Below, in pieces: positions 62,825 to 64,000 of a DNA stretch of 64,000 nucleotides. A model generated the notes under the pieces. It was not told the DNA's origin and did no database searches. It saw nothing but the letters and a program-made list of their open reading frames with translations. This stretch comes from Alistipes sp. dk3624 (GTDB lineage: Bacteria > Bacteroidota > Bacteroidia > Bacteroidales > Rikenellaceae), in contig NZ_CP045651.1 of the NCBI RefSeq assembly GCF_009557455.1, positions 744,001-808,000 of the forward strand. The letters are read 5' to 3'. Position numbers and translations under genes: made by a program. Every line of letters begins with the position of its first letter. Positions within the stretch are counted from its first letter, which is position 1.

Positions 62825-63280
62825 TCAGTACATATCCTCCCGCACGAACGTACCGTCGGCCGAGTAGATCAGCTCCAGCCCGCCCGTGATCTTGATCTCG
62901 TAGCCGCCCCGTTCGCGTTCGGCTTTGTAGATTTTCGCCCCCGGATAGCGCACGGCCAGATCCTCGACGATCGCCGCCGGCACAATACCAGCAGGCAGAA
63001 ACGAGTAGCCGCAGTCCACCTTTTTCCACTCTCCCGAGGCGTGGAACTCGATGTCCGTGCCGTCGGAAAGCTTTACCTCAAACTCGCGATGTCCGTCCTC
63101 CCGCTCCCGCTCGGCATAGATGCAGCTCGCATCCGGGAAATAGGTTGCAATGAAAGTCTTCGCCCCGGAAGGCAGCCAGAGACAAGGAATGCGCATCTCG
63201 GCCAACGCGCAGTACAGCGCAGCTCCGACGACGACCACGCCCGCCGCAAGCGCATAATATCGTTTCTTCAACTTTTTCAT
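62825..63280 (-). CDS. PepSY-like (DUF2874) exported protein
   Basis: 151 residues with an N-terminal membrane anchor (YYALAAGVVVVGAALYCALAEM). It then follows the PepSY-like duplication: AKTFIATYFPDASCIYAEREREDGHREFEVKLSDGTDIEFHASGEW and AIVEDLAVRYPGAKIYKAERERGGYEIKITGGLELIYSADGTFV. Periplasmic PepSY-like proteins may inhibit or modulate proteases. About 75 per cent identical by eye to the next gene, so a recent tandem duplicate. Confidence 0.88.
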   Translation of the reverse strand: MKKLKKRYYALAAGVVVVGAALYCALAEMRIPCLWLPSGAKTFIATYFPDASCIYAEREREDGHREFEVKLSDGTDIEFHASGEWKKVDCGYSFLPAGIVPAAIVEDLAVRYPGAKIYKAERERGGYEIKITGGLELIYSADGTFVREDMY

Positions 63281-63316
63281 ACCATTTTCTGTTTTTCAGG
63301 CTCCGATACGTTCTCT

Positions 63317-63766
63317 TTAGGAGCGATCCTCCCGCACGAACGTACCGTCGGCCGAGTAGATCAGCTCCAGCCCGCCCGTGATCTTGATCTCGTAGCCGCC
63401 CCGTTCGCGTTTGGCTTTGTAGATTTTCGCCCCCGGATACCGCACGGCCAGATCTTCGATGATAGCCTGCGGAACGATCCCGGCAGGAAGGAACGAATAG
63501 CCGCAGTCCACCTTCTTCCACTGGCCCGTGCCGTGGAACTCGAGGTCCGTACCGTTCGACAGTTTCGCCTCGTACTCCCGGCGGCCGTCATCGCGCTCCC
63601 GCTCGGCATAAACGCAACTCTCGGTCGGGAAATACCGCTCGATAAATGTCCTGGCCTCGGCGGGTAATCGTCGGTAGGAGATGCGCGAGGAAGCGCATCC
63701 GGTCAGTAAAAGCAGGCTGGCGACCATCGTCGCCAGCACCGTCATAGATTTCAACGCTCTCATCAT
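63317..63766 (-). CDS. PepSY-like (DUF2874) lipoprotein, tandem paralogue
   Basis: 149 residues with a lipoprotein signal (LLLLTGCASSR). Body nearly the same as the following gene (ARTFIERYFPTESCVYAERERDDGRREYEAKLSNGTDLEFHGTGQW). Here the membrane anchor is replaced by lipidation, so the two copies may sit in different membranes. 36 bases separate the genes. Confidence 0.88.
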   Translation of the reverse strand: MMRALKSMTVLATMVASLLLLTGCASSRISYRRLPAEARTFIERYFPTESCVYAERERDDGRREYEAKLSNGTDLEFHGTGQWKKVDCGYSFLPAGIVPQAIIEDLAVRYPGAKIYKAKRERGGYEIKITGGLELIYSADGTFVREDRS

Positions 63767-63775
63767 CGAACGGGC

Positions 63776-64000
63776 TCAAAGGATCGTACCCTCGGCGGCG
63801 ATGCGCAGTTCGATCTCGCGGTTGCCGCGCTCGAGTTCCACGAGGTAGTATTCCGCAGTCGGGGTCTGCACGTACTCTATATCGTCGATCGAGAACGTAG
63901 CCCACTCGGAAGCCGCGATAGCGGCAGTAACGGCCTGCGGAAGTTCGCTGCGGCGGATGTCCCATTCGGTGTAGACCCATTCGTTCCGTCCGTTGAAGTA
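63776..64000 (-). CDS. Third PepSY-like gene, cut by window edge
   Basis: 74 codons to a TGA at 63776: YFNGRNEWVYTEWDIRRSELPQAVTAAIAAS, then YYLVELERGNREIELRIAAEGTIL. Same fold as its two neighbours but more divergent. The 5' end lies outside the window. The stop is 10 bases ahead of the next gene, so the three form an operon. Confidence 0.75.
   Translation of the reverse strand, partial: YFNGRNEWVYTEWDIRRSELPQAVTAAIAASEWATFSIDDIEYVQTPTAEYYLVELERGNREIELRIAAEGTIL

Overview
The window looks like the chromosome of a gut Bacteroidota, most likely Alistipes or another Rikenellaceae member. This is inferred from three things: Bacteroidota promoter signatures (TTTG, about 19-20 bases, then TAnnTTTG), Mfa/FimA-type fimbriae with DUF3575 partners, and a GC-rich block in the order parA, parB, DUF5683, lytic transglycosylase, mnmE. 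No 16S or other decisive marker is present.

Layout. (1) 1-7.6 kb, AT-rich accessory DNA: a BcgI-like restriction-modification locus (specificity subunit, fused nuclease-methylase, small XRE regulator), a decayed AbiEi-like antitoxin with its palindrome, and a four-gene cassette with two calcineurin-like phosphoesterases, the first broken by an in-frame TAA. (2) 8.1-22.6 kb, GC-rich core: mnmE, MltD-like transglycosylase, a DUF5683 protein with a duplicated motif, parB and parA on the minus strand. On the plus strand are ornithine carbamoyltransferase, a CPBP protease, a periplasmic chaperone/SurA/OstA envelope cluster, a GH78-like glycosidase and tRNA-Asn. (3) 22.6-33.8 kb, an 11.2-kb integrative mobilizable element inserted at the 3' end of tRNA-Asn. 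A 15-base direct repeat marks both ends, and a hairpin that looks like the original tRNA terminator is displaced to the far end. It carries a tyrosine integrase, HTH proteins, an array of 37 nine-base GATC repeats, a mob region, a SLOG/DUF1273-like protein, a family of tandem structured RNA-like elements, and a large AT-rich CHAT-protease-like cargo gene at its right end. (4) 34-46.3 kb, a seven-gene Mfa-type fimbrial operon on the minus strand. Upstream is a 543-bp segment bounded by perfect 27-bp inverted repeats, holding a consensus promoter that faces away from the operon, next to a tyrosine recombinase gene: a phase switch apparently in the OFF position. (5) 46.9-51.1 kb, wreckage: a radical-SAM/SPASM peptide maturase and its precursor peptide, a truncated fimbrial lipoprotein, the end of a conjugative transposon (traN, traO, start of traQ) and a frameshifted DUF4143 ATPase. 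(6) 51.3-59.5 kb, a second fimbrillin operon with a divergent DUF6377-type regulator. (7) 59.5-64 kb, an IS1-like remnant, the missing 3' end of traQ, XRE and HTH pieces, a DUF2971 remnant, a broken phage/ICE-like gene, an HU protein and three tandem PepSY-like genes, the last cut by the window edge.

The core genes read cleanly. Many accessory genes carry one-base deletions, mostly in homopolymers, or in-frame stops. This is either genuine decay of accessory DNA or, less likely, assembly error; long A runs in the CHAT gene are intact. The strongest candidates for new biology are the invertible fimbrial promoter, the CHAT cargo element with its GATC array, and the family of structured RNA-like repeats.
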